A DNA stretch of 14,066 nt from assembly GCA_964433635.1 (NCBI GenBank), contig CAYSSG010000045.1, positions 1 to 14,066 on the forward strand. The letters are read 5' to 3'. Position numbers and translations under genes: made by a program. The DNA comes from CAYSSG01 sp964433635 (lineage in GTDB: Bacteria; Atribacterota; Phoenicimicrobiia; Phoenicimicrobiales; Stramentimicrobiaceae). Below, piece after piece: positions 6,201-13,224 of the stretch; the stretch's first letter is position 1, and the number at the start of each line of letters is the position of its first letter. The notes under the pieces are model-generated. The model saw only the letters and a program-made list of their open reading frames with translations, had not been told where the DNA came from and did no database searches.

Positions 6201-7312
6201 ATGAAAACTAAAGCAGTCCGAATTTATGGAAAGAACGATTTACGGTTGGAAGAGTTTGAATTGCCTCCGATGCAGAATGATGAAATTCTGGCCCATGTTA
6301 TCTCTGACAGTTTATGTTTATCCTCCTATAAGGCTACTGTTCAGGGGGAGGATCACAAGCGAGTTCCCAACAATCTAAATCGCCATCCCGTGATTATCGG
6401 GCACGAATTTTGTGGTGAAATTGTTCAGGTCGGAGAAAAATGGCAGGATGAATTCCATCCCGGTGAGAAATTTGCTATTCAACCTGCTTTGAATTATCAG
6501 GGCACAATGGATGCTCCCGGCTATTCTTTTCCTTATATCGGCGGCGATGCCACCTATATTCTCATTCCCAATCAGGTGATGGAAATGAATTGTCTGTTGC
6601 ATTATGAGGGGGAAGCCTTTTACGGTGGTTCTCTGGCAGAGCCCATGTCCTGTATCATCGGCGCATTTCATACCAGTTATCATACGGTTCCCGGGCAGTA
6701 CATTCATCATTTGGGAATCAAGGAATGTGGGAATATGATGATTATGGGTGGGGCAGGACCGATGGGCTTTGGCATGATTGATTATGCATTGCATCGTAAA
6801 TACAAACCGGGCTTGCTGGTTGTTACAGATGTTGACGATCTGCGATTGGCAAGGGCAGCACAGATCTTCCCTGTAAAGGAAGCTGAGCAGATTGGTGTTC
6901 GGCTCATCTACCTGAATCCGCAACAGGAAAAAAACATTCATGAATTGTTGGTTTCGCTGACGGTCGAAAAGGGGTATGATGATATCTTTATCATGGCTCC
7001 GGTCAGGGATCTGGTGGAATCAGGAGACGCCTTGCTGGCAAGGGACGGATGTCTGAATTTCTTTGCCGGACCAACCAATGCTGAATTTTCTGCCTCAGTT
7101 AATTTTTATAATATTCATTATCTGTCCACCCATATGGTGGGAGGCAGCGGAGGCAATACGGATGATATGATTGAATCATTGGGAATGATGGAAACAAATC
7201 AGATTAATCCGGCAACCATGATAACCCATATCGGGGGGTTGGATTGCGTCGTTAATACCACGCTCAATTTACCAAAGATCCCCGGTGGAAAGAAATTAAT
7301 TTACACCAATAT
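6201..7312 (+). CDS. L-sorbose-1-phosphate reductase-like dehydrogenase (SorE family), 3' end in gap
   Basis: About 370 residues are visible before the run of N; SorE proteins are near 410, so roughly 40 residues are missing. SorE reduces L-sorbose 1-phosphate to D-glucitol 6-phosphate with NAD(P)H. Hallmarks are TKAVRIYGKNDLRLEEFELP at the N-terminus, Cys39 in SLCLSSYKA, GHEFCGEI with His68-Glu69, FAIQPALNYQGTMDAPGYSF, Glu147 in LAEPMSCIIGAFH, and nucleotide-binding MGGAGPMGFG (182-191). The cysteine-rich structural zinc lobe of most zinc MDR enzymes is absent, in contrast to the dehydrogenase at 4512. The start at 6201 is set by AGGAG 7 bases upstream; the TTG directly before it is an alternative. 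It appears to open the plus-strand cluster with two PfkB kinases and a lyxose-type isomerase. The true substrate may be another ketose or polyol phosphate. Confidence 0.85.
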
Positions 7313-7412
7313 NNNNNNNNNNNNNNNNNNNNNNNNNNNNNNNNNNNNNNNNNNNNNNNNNNNNNNNNNNNNNNNNNNNNNNNNNNNNNNNNNNNNNNNN
7401 NNNNNNNNNNNN
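7313..7412. other. Scaffold gap of 100 N
   Basis: Exactly 100 N, the conventional placeholder for a gap of unknown size. Left of it a SorE-like gene lacks its last ~40 residues; right of it a PfkB kinase lacks its first ~150-170. The real interval is therefore likely to be several hundred bases. Any reading frame drawn through it is meaningless. Confidence 0.97.
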
Positions 7413-7900
7413 TGAATCTCCGTCAGGGGTTCTATCAAAAAGAATGGATTAAACATTCCCTGAAAATAAGTACCATAGTCAAATTGAATAATGAAGAAGC
7501 TATTATCCTTTCGAATCTTTTGTTGGGCAAGATGCTGAACAGGGAAGATCTGTGTCGCATGTTATTTATAGAATACAGCTTGAAAATTATCTGTATCACC
7601 CTGGGAGAGCAGGGATCAATGATCTATGATGGTCAACAACCATTTTTTGTTCCTGGAGTCAAGGTAAAGGTTGTTGATACAGTGGGAGCAGGGGATAGTT
7701 ACAGTGCTGCATTTTTATATGCCTTTTTATCAGGGGCAAGTCCTGAAGAATCAGGAATTTTTGCCAGTCAATTGGGGGCATTCGTAGCCAGTCAAGCCGG
7801 AGCAGTACCGGAATACTCAACTGTGCTAAGAGAAAAAATCGGGGATTTTCAAAATCGGCTGAAAAATAATAAGAATAGCCGTACATCTTCTGAGGATTAA
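7413..7900 (+). CDS. PfkB-family carbohydrate kinase (fructokinase-like), 5' part lost in gap
   Basis: The frame is open from the first base after the gap, so the ATT-, TTG- or ATG-like codons inside it should not be taken as starts. About 162 residues of a ~310-330-residue ribokinase-fold enzyme remain. The first residues, NLRQGFYQKEWI, match the fructokinase pattern DxNLRxxFY...E; then come the IVKLNNEEA substrate-lobe turn, ICITLGEQGSMIY, and the PfkB signature VDTVGAGDSYSAAFLYAFL, with the catalytic Asp in GAGD and the anion hole intact. Such kinases phosphorylate a ketose or keto-sugar acid using ATP in the cytoplasm. The NLRQ element resembles fructokinases more than 2-keto-3-deoxygluconate kinases, but specificity residues lie mainly in the missing half. 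The next kinase gene follows after 37 bases, so they are probably co-transcribed. Confidence 0.85.
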
Positions 7901-7937
7901 CTGACTGTTATGGGAATAAAGGAGAAATAGATCAGGC

Positions 7938-9080
7938 ATGGATATTGCTGTTTGTGGTCATATCTGTCTTGATATCATCCCCCGCTGGTCAGGTAGTGGA
8001 ATTGAAATGTTGCTGCCAGGTCATGTTCTGGAAATGGCAGGTGTGGATGTTAGCACTGGCGGCTCTGTTGCCAACACCGGCTTAGCCTTATTTCAGCTGG
8101 GAGTTCAGCCAGCACTTGTGGGTAAGATTGGCACCGATGACTTTGGAAAAATCATTCTGGAAATCCTGAAAAAAAAGAGTCATGAATTAACGAAAAACAT
8201 GATTATCCATAACCAAGATTCCACCTCTTATACCATCGTTTTAAACCCACCGGATACTGACCGTATTTTCCTGCATTATCCCGGAAGCAATGATACATTT
8301 CAGGCAGATGAAATACCTTATGCCGATTTAGAACAAGCCCATCTATTTCATTTCGGGTATCCTCCTTTAATGAAGCAGTTTTATCAGAATCATGGCCAGG
8401 AACTTATACGGATGTTGAAAAGAATTCGTAAAATGGGTCTCATAACCAGTTTGGATATGGCGATGCCTGATCCAGAGGCACCTTCCGGTAAAATCGACTG
8501 GCGAAGATTAATAAAAAATGTATTACCTTATGTTGATATTTTTGCTCCCAGCATCGATGAACTTCTCTATATGTGGAATCGAGAGGATTACGACCAATGG
8601 AGTGATGGCAAAAAAGATTTAACGCTCGGTTGGCTGACCCAGTTGAGTGAGGAACTTCTTAAATGCGGTACCAATATAGTCATGATCAAATTGGGGGATA
8701 AGGGTTTATTTTTAAAGACCAGTCAATTAGATAATCTTTTCTCTCTATTTCCCATTAATCAGGAACAATGGTCTGGGCGAACACTATTCTCTTCCTGTTT
8801 CGAAACCAAAGTCGTTGGAACAACGGGAACGGGGGATGCGACGATTGCAGGATTCCTTTCTCAAATTCTTCAGAGAGGGAAACCGGAAGAAGCGATGAAT
8901 ATCGCCACAGCGACCGGTGCTTATTGTGTTGAAGCACGGGATGCGACCAGTGGGATAAATTCAATACATGCCATAAGAAAACGGATTCAAAGAGGATGGG
9001 CCAAACAAGCCTCCGTATTATCAACAAAAGGATGGAAATGGTCTTCAGAACATCAGTTATGGGAACAAATGAAACATTGA
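7938..9080 (+). CDS. PfkB-family carbohydrate kinase, long form
   Basis: This 380-residue protein is a ribokinase-fold sugar kinase, about 50-70 residues longer than typical members. The N-terminus has MDIAVCGHICLDIIP, the substrate-binding STGGSVANTGLALFQLG (39-55) and LVGKIGTDDFG (60-70), which form PfkB signature 1. The C-terminal catalytic motif is GTTGTGDATIAGF (294-306) with Asp300 as base; the usual GAGD is GTGD here. Extra length sits around 170-240 (DPEAPSGKIDW, a Trp-rich helix pair) and in a C-terminal tail of about 40 residues ending in KGWKWSSEHQLWEQMKH. GGAG (7921-7924) lies 13 bases before the ATG, a long spacing, but no better in-frame start exists. It is quite unlike the kinase just upstream, so the two probably phosphorylate different sugars or intermediates. 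Nucleoside or sugar-phosphate substrates cannot be excluded. Confidence 0.87.
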   Translation: MDIAVCGHICLDIIPRWSGSGIEMLLPGHVLEMAGVDVSTGGSVANTGLALFQLGVQPALVGKIGTDDFGKIILEILKKKSHELTKNMIIHNQDSTSYTIVLNPPDTDRIFLHYPGSNDTFQADEIPYADLEQAHLFHFGYPPLMKQFYQNHGQELIRMLKRIRKMGLITSLDMAMPDPEAPSGKIDWRRLIKNVLPYVDIFAPSIDELLYMWNREDYDQWSDGKKDLTLGWLTQLSEELLKCGTNIVMIKLGDKGLFLKTSQLDNLFSLFPINQEQWSGRTLFSSCFETKVVGTTGTGDATIAGFLSQILQRGKPEEAMNIATATGAYCVEARDATSGINSIHAIRKRIQRGWAKQASVLSTKGWKWSSEHQLWEQMKH

Positions 9081-9127
9081 GGACCTTTTATGATTTGTTA
9101 ACGAATAAAAAGGAAAGGATTTTAGAG

Positions 9128-9652
9128 ATGAATAAACAGCTGGGGAAAATCAAAGAAAAAGCATGCAATTATTATAAGAAAGCAGGCATTGTTTTAACAG
9201 ATTCAGAAATTGCTGAGATGGAAATTGCAGATTTGGGCCTGGATGACTTTGAAAGAACCGGTATAGTACTGGTCGTATATGTTAATAATGACCGGTACTG
9301 CGCCAAGGAAATGGTTTTATTTCCCCATCAGACTTGTCCAGAGCATCGGCATCCTGATCATGATGGTGAAAAAGGAAAACAGGAAACTTTTCGCTGCCGT
9401 TATGGTACCGTGTATCTCTATGTAGAGGGAGAGAAAACTTTAGAGTCAGCAGCAACTCCTCCCCAGGGTGATGAAGCTTATTATACCGTCTTTCATGAGA
9501 TTGTACTAAAACCGGGACAGCAGCATACCATCAGCAAAAATACGCTTCACTGGTTTCAAGCAGGCAAGGAGGGTGCGGTTATTTCGGAATTTTCCTCTCC
9601 CAGTGATGATGCCAGCGATGTATTTACCGATCCCAGGATAAAAAGGGTTTGA
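9128..9652 (+). CDS. D-lyxose ketol-isomerase (cupin-fold)
   Basis: At 174 residues it matches the size of the manganese-dependent D-lyxose isomerase family (B. subtilis YdaE about 167). These cupin enzymes interconvert D-lyxose and D-xylulose, and also D-mannose and D-fructose. Characteristic sequence: YYKKAGIVLTDSEI near the N-terminus, VVYVNNDRYCAKEMVLFP, metal-binding PEHRHP (His73, His75), GKQETFRCRYGTVYLYVEGE with Glu86, LHWFQAG with His141, and DVFTDPRI at the end. All four metal ligands are present, so it should be active. The ATG at 9128 has AAGGA 8 bases upstream; the frame is open further left into the kinase gene but that part lacks family similarity. It lies 47 bases after the second PfkB kinase and before the ABC importer. 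Together these suggest uptake of an aldose, isomerisation to the ketose, and phosphorylation. Confidence 0.93.
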   Translation: MNKQLGKIKEKACNYYKKAGIVLTDSEIAEMEIADLGLDDFERTGIVLVVYVNNDRYCAKEMVLFPHQTCPEHRHPDHDGEKGKQETFRCRYGTVYLYVEGEKTLESAATPPQGDEAYYTVFHEIVLKPGQQHTISKNTLHWFQAGKEGAVISEFSSPSDDASDVFTDPRIKRV

Positions 9653-9669
9653 AACGATCTGAAGAGGTG

Positions 9670-9694
9670 ATCAGATGGAACAGAATCATCTGAT
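9670..9694 (+). terminator. Hairpin after the lyxose isomerase gene
   Basis: ATCAGATG (9670-9677) and CATCTGAT (9687-9694) form a perfect 8-base stem with a 9-base loop, 17 bases after the stop codon. A T-tract does not follow at once (the next bases are ATTCGGCAATAAG), so it may be a weak terminator, an mRNA 3' stabiliser or an operator. Confidence 0.35.
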
Positions 9695-9944
9695 ATTCGG
9701 CAATAAGAGCATTAAATTTTTCTCCCTGTTATCATTCCACTGATATTGTTGTGTAAGGATGTAGAGAAATAATCTAAAATAATCTATAATAATAAATAAA
9801 AGCAGCATTAAATCAGTGCTGGGATGATTGCTGAAAAAGGAAAGTCAAACAGGGAAAGACGAAAAAGGAGGTGAATTAGTAAAGAATTTTATAACTGTAT
9901 TTCTCTCTATATCTAAATGTACTAAAAGTTTGATATGATAAATG
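9695..9944 (+). promoter_or_regulatory. Leader/promoter region of the ABC importer
   Basis: This AT-rich stretch has no coding frame. It contains a perfect TATAAT (9785-9790) with no good -35 box, a short CAGCA...TGCTG inverted repeat (9803-9821), an orphan Shine-Dalgarno-like AAGGAGGTGA (9865-9874) with no ATG or GTG at proper distance, and TATGAT (9934-9939) too near the gene to be a sensible -10. A separate promoter for the importer is plausible because the distance from the isomerase gene is about 300 bases, but I cannot fix its position. Confidence 0.35.
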
Positions 9945-9959
9945 AAGGAGGAAAAGATA

Positions 9960-10928
9960 ATGAAAAAGCTTACTTTTTATTCATTGATTGTATGTTTACT
10001 TGTCTTATGCATGACGATGACCAGTGCTGCACAGCTGAGATTTGCTTTTATGCCCGGGATTGCTGACCCCTTTTATTTCACCATGGAAAAAGGGGCTAAG
10101 GCAAAAGCTGAAGAATTGGGTGTGGAATTACTGATTGGAGAATATCCCAAAGCCTGGGGTCCGGAATACCAGGTTCCTATCTTGAAAGCCCTGGTAGCTA
10201 GAGGAGATATTGACCTGCTCTTTACTGCACCTACCTCTACAGAGGCATTAATCCCGGTCTTGAAAGAAATTCACGACAGTGGTATTCCCGTGATTACGGT
10301 TGATACCTATCTGGGAGACGGTGATTATTCCAAATCCAGCGATTATGATTTTCCACTCTCCTATATCGGGACAGATAATTTCCTGGGAGGCCAGGTTGTT
10401 GCCGGACAATTAGCCATTATGCTGGGTGGCAAGGGAAAGGTATTCTTAGAGAATACCAATCCGGATACTTCCAGTGTGATGAACCGGGAACTTGGATTCA
10501 GGGCAGGAATTAAGATATTCCCGGAAATGGAACTGGTCGGTGTGGAGTACTGTCTGGATGTTCAGGAAACGGCAGCTGCTCAGGTCAGTGCAGCATTACA
10601 GAAACACCCTGACCTGGCAGGCGTGTTCGGCGTCAATGTTTTCAGTGCCCAGGGTGCCTATCAGGCTGTGGTGAGTGCCGGTTTGGAAGGGGCTGTAAAA
10701 ATTGCTACCTGGGATGCTACCGAAACGCTCATAGAGGCATTAAAAAGAGGTGAAATTGATCTGATACTAGCCCAAATGCCTGCCCAGATGGGAGCCCTTT
10801 GCGTGGAATGGGGTGTAAAGCATCTGAATGAAGGCGCAGAATTACCCAAGAAGGTCATACCCGGATTCTTTGTATTTACCCAGGAGAATGTCAATGATCC
10901 GGAAGCCCAGCAATATATCTATAAATAA
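9960..10928 (+). CDS. Periplasmic sugar-binding protein of a ribose/fructose-type ABC importer
   Basis: The 322-residue protein is a class B (RbsB-like, Peripla_BP_4) substrate-binding protein. It starts with a signal peptide: KK at positions 2-3, a hydrophobic core at about 5-17 and a likely cleavage after SAA (22-24), giving a mature start at Gln25. The LVLC at 14-17 lacks the small residue of a lipobox, so it should be soluble in a periplasm. The mature part begins LRFAFMPGIADPFYFTMEKG, then AKAEELGVELLIGE, DLLFTAPTST, GIPVITVDTYLGDG, YIGTDNFLGGQVVA and GKVFLENTNPDTSSVMNRELGF (split here), in the order typical of hexose/pentose binders. The ATG at 9960 is preferred over the ATG at 9942 because AAGGAGG (9945-9951) lies between them at good spacing. 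Specific sugar is not determinable; the linked isomerase and kinases suggest a pentose or hexose. Confidence 0.92.
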   Translation: MKKLTFYSLIVCLLVLCMTMTSAAQLRFAFMPGIADPFYFTMEKGAKAKAEELGVELLIGEYPKAWGPEYQVPILKALVARGDIDLLFTAPTSTEALIPVLKEIHDSGIPVITVDTYLGDGDYSKSSDYDFPLSYIGTDNFLGGQVVAGQLAIMLGGKGKVFLENTNPDTSSVMNRELGFRAGIKIFPEMELVGVEYCLDVQETAAAQVSAALQKHPDLAGVFGVNVFSAQGAYQAVVSAGLEGAVKIATWDATETLIEALKRGEIDLILAQMPAQMGALCVEWGVKHLNEGAELPKKVIPGFFVFTQENVNDPEAQQYIYK

Positions 10929-10970
10929 TGAGACTACTTAAGGATATTTGCCGGTAAAAATAGAACACAA

Positions 10971-11005
10971 AAAGCGACAGAGGATGATAAATTCTCTGTC
11001 GCTTT
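10971..11005 (+). promoter_or_regulatory. Strong intercistronic stem-loop between binding protein and permease genes
   Basis: The arms 10971-10985 and 10991-11005 form a 15-base-pair stem with a single G-U pair and a 5-base loop (GATAA). The outer 12 pairs (AAAGCGACAGAG with CTCTGTCGCTTT) are perfect. The 3' flank is GGTGAAAGG, with no T-run, so full termination is unlikely. In sugar ABC operons such hairpins usually stabilise the upstream message or partly reduce read-through, giving excess binding protein over permease. The structure is seen directly; the role is inferred. Confidence 0.75.
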
Positions 11006-11028
11006 GGTGAAAGGATTTTTCATATTCC

Positions 11029-12138
11029 ATGGATGATGTTAAGTCATCTCAGCGGGTGACTGTAAACACAATTAAAGGGGATAAAAACAATCCCTTGCTG
11101 CATTTTATAGGTCGCCATTGGTCCTTGCTTTTTCTCATTTTCTTATTATTTTTATTCAGCCTGCTGGGAGAAAATTTTCTCAGTGTTAATAATTTTAACA
11201 GTATTCTGTTGGGGTGCAGCTCACTTTTACTATTAGCTGCAGGAGAAACCTTTGTCATTATCAGTGGGGGTATCGATCTGTCCATTGGCTTTGTGATGGG
11301 TTTTGTTTGTGTCAGCACAGCGATCATTATGCGTGATATGAACGCTGCGGGCTATGCACCTTTTATCAGTATGGCTGCCGGTTCTCTGGCAGGATTGCTG
11401 CTTGGCTTGATACCGGGATTTGTCAATGGTCTTTTAGTTGCCCGTTTACGTGTGCCACCCTTTATTGCCACACTGGGCATGTGGGGCATAGCTAACGGTC
11501 TGGCCTGGCGTCTTTGCGAGGGATTTCCAATTGGTTTTTTACCCTTACAGGTCAGGGAATTTGGCAATTCATTTTTAGCATATTTTTCTCAAAAAGAGGG
11601 ATTTTCTATATTTGTTAAGCCCGAATTAACTGAACGGGCGGACATATTAAGCCTGATTAAAATCATACCTGTACCGATTTTGATCATTTTCTTCATTCTG
11701 GTCTTATTTGCTTTTATTCTTTCCCGTACACGGTTCGGCCAGCATACCTATGCCATCGGTGATGAAGTGAATGCTGCGATAAGAGCCGGTATCAATGTGC
11801 CCGGGCATCTAATTAAGATATATGTGATATCATCTTTCCTGTCTTCCTGTGCCGGTGTTCTGCTGGTCTATAAATTATTCATGGGTGTACATACCCAGTA
11901 TACTTCCAGTTATGAATTATTTGCGGTCGCCGCAGTCATTATCGGAGGTGCCAGTCTGACAGGAGGAAGGGGAAATCTCTGGGGAACTGTAGTAGGAGTG
12001 CTGTTAATAGAAATACTGAATAATGGATTAATGATGATGGGATTACCTATCTTCTATCGTTACATCGCCATTGGCATTATTTTAATTGTAGCGGTTTTAA
12101 TAGACCAATTTTTTCCGGAGTTGGTGTATAGAGAATGA
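11029..12138 (+). CDS. ABC sugar importer permease 1 (RbsC/FrcC family)
   Basis: The 369-residue membrane protein belongs to the BPD_transp_2 permeases. Several hydrophobic segments are evident (about 31-46, 58-78, 86-101, 113-136, 214-231, 263-283, 297-306, 320-336, 344-360). Conserved motifs are ETFVIISGGIDLSIGFVMG (73-91), LIPGFVNGLLVARLRVPPFIATLG (127-150, split), HTYAIG, and the ATPase-contact region AAVIIGGASLTGGRGNLWGT (301-320). It is about 45 residues longer than E. coli RbsC, mostly in a loop at about 163-212 containing QKEGFSIFVKPEL. The usual YAIGGN is YAIGDE here. AAAGGA lies 13 bases before the ATG, an extended spacing just after the hairpin, which predicts modest translation. 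The stop overlaps the next start as ATGA, so it is coupled to permease 2, a clear paralogue; the pair probably forms a heterodimer. Confidence 0.93.
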   Translation: MDDVKSSQRVTVNTIKGDKNNPLLHFIGRHWSLLFLIFLLFLFSLLGENFLSVNNFNSILLGCSSLLLLAAGETFVIISGGIDLSIGFVMGFVCVSTAIIMRDMNAAGYAPFISMAAGSLAGLLLGLIPGFVNGLLVARLRVPPFIATLGMWGIANGLAWRLCEGFPIGFLPLQVREFGNSFLAYFSQKEGFSIFVKPELTERADILSLIKIIPVPILIIFFILVLFAFILSRTRFGQHTYAIGDEVNAAIRAGINVPGHLIKIYVISSFLSSCAGVLLVYKLFMGVHTQYTSSYELFAVAAVIIGGASLTGGRGNLWGTVVGVLLIEILNNGLMMMGLPIFYRYIAIGIILIVAVLIDQFFPELVYRE

Positions 12139-13214
12139 TGAGACAGGATCAATTAAAAGAAACCGGGATGATACTATTGAGAAGATGGACCTTGATTTTT
12201 CTCACAATGGAGGTCATTTATTTCAGCCTGGTGGGAACCAATTATTTCAGCCTGAAGAATATCCAGGAAATATTTATGTCCTCGATTACTGTTCTTCTGC
12301 TTGCTACCGGACAGACTTTCGTTATCATTACCGGCGGAATCGATCTGTCCGTAGGATTCATGGTGGGTTTCAGCTCCGTCATTTCAGCAAAGGTGATGGT
12401 TGAATTATGGGGAGCTGGTTTTTCGCAGGAATGGGCGATTACCATTGGAATCCTCAGTGCTTTACTGATAGGACTCATTCCCGGCTTCATCAACGGATTT
12501 TTGGTGGCCAGATTAAGGGTTCCACCCTTTATTGCTACTTTTGGGATGTATGGTATTGCTTATGGCGTGGCAGAGATTATCTGTGAAAATATTCCTATTC
12601 ATAATCTACCTACGAAATTAGGCTCTATCGGACATGGGTATCTTTTTTACTGGTTACCTCAAAAAGTTTTCAGCTTCTTGATTAAGCCGGAAAACTTGAG
12701 CCGCCAGGAATTGACAGAGCTTATTTATATTATTCCCAATGTTGTGGTGATTACTTTTATTTTTATTGGAGTATTTGCTTTTATTCTGGCAAAGACAAAA
12801 TTTGGCCACCATACTTATGCCATTGGTGGAAATATCCATTCCGCCGAACGAGCTGGAGTTAATGTGAAGGCACATTTGATAAAAGTCTATATGATCGCCT
12901 CTTTCTTTGCTTCCCTGGCAGGTGTGATGTATGTTTTAAGATATATCACCGGTCGGGCTCCTGCAGGAAGTGCCCGACTTCTAGATGCAGTAGTAGCTGT
13001 GGTTATCGGGGGTGCCAGTCTCTACGGAGGAAAAGGGACCATCATGGGAACTGTCATTGGTGCTTTGATTATTGGAGCTTTAGAGGTGGGATTAGTCAAT
13101 TTAAGTATACCGACCTATAACCTGCATATTGCCGTTGGTTGCATTTTAATCTTTGCTGTATTGATTGATCAAATTTCTCCTGAATTTGTATATAAGGATA
13201 AGGAAGTTGAATAA
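12135..13214 (+). CDS. ABC sugar importer permease 2 (RbsC/FrcC family)
   Basis: This 359-residue permease begins at tandem ATG codons (12135 and 12138), overlapping the previous stop by 4 bases, so translation is probably coupled. It is parallel in sequence to permease 1: GQTFVIITGGIDLSVGFMVG (59-78), LIPGFINGFLVARLRVPPFI (113-132), a related long loop with IKPENLSRQELTELI, HTYAIGGNIHSAERAGVNV (227-245, more canonical than permease 1), and AVVIGGASLYGGKGTIMGT (288-306). Membrane segments occur at about 17-34, 48-66, 70-86, 100-122, 202-219, 250-270, 283-296, 303-320 and 330-346. The shared loop insertion shows both permeases come from one duplication within this subfamily. It supplies half of the membrane channel of the importer, with the ATPase encoded just downstream. 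Confidence 0.93.
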   Translation: MMRQDQLKETGMILLRRWTLIFLTMEVIYFSLVGTNYFSLKNIQEIFMSSITVLLLATGQTFVIITGGIDLSVGFMVGFSSVISAKVMVELWGAGFSQEWAITIGILSALLIGLIPGFINGFLVARLRVPPFIATFGMYGIAYGVAEIICENIPIHNLPTKLGSIGHGYLFYWLPQKVFSFLIKPENLSRQELTELIYIIPNVVVITFIFIGVFAFILAKTKFGHHTYAIGGNIHSAERAGVNVKAHLIKVYMIASFFASLAGVMYVLRYITGRAPAGSARLLDAVVAVVIGGASLYGGKGTIMGTVIGALIIGALEVGLVNLSIPTYNLHIAVGCILIFAVLIDQISPEFVYKDKEVE

Positions 13215-13224
13215 GGAGGTTATC

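Noticed and set aside
6375..6941. 188-codon open frame on the minus strand inside the SorE-like gene
   Set aside because: Antisense shadow of a gene with clear family motifs; its translation shows no recognisable domain and no ribosome site.
7313..7415. Extension of the SorE-like reading frame through the N run to 7415
   Set aside because: The bases are unknown; the frame and stop beyond the gap cannot be linked to the gene.
8996..9127. N-terminal extension of the lyxose isomerase into the kinase gene
   Set aside because: Family proteins begin near the ATG at 9128, which has its own ribosome site; the extension overlaps the kinase coding end.
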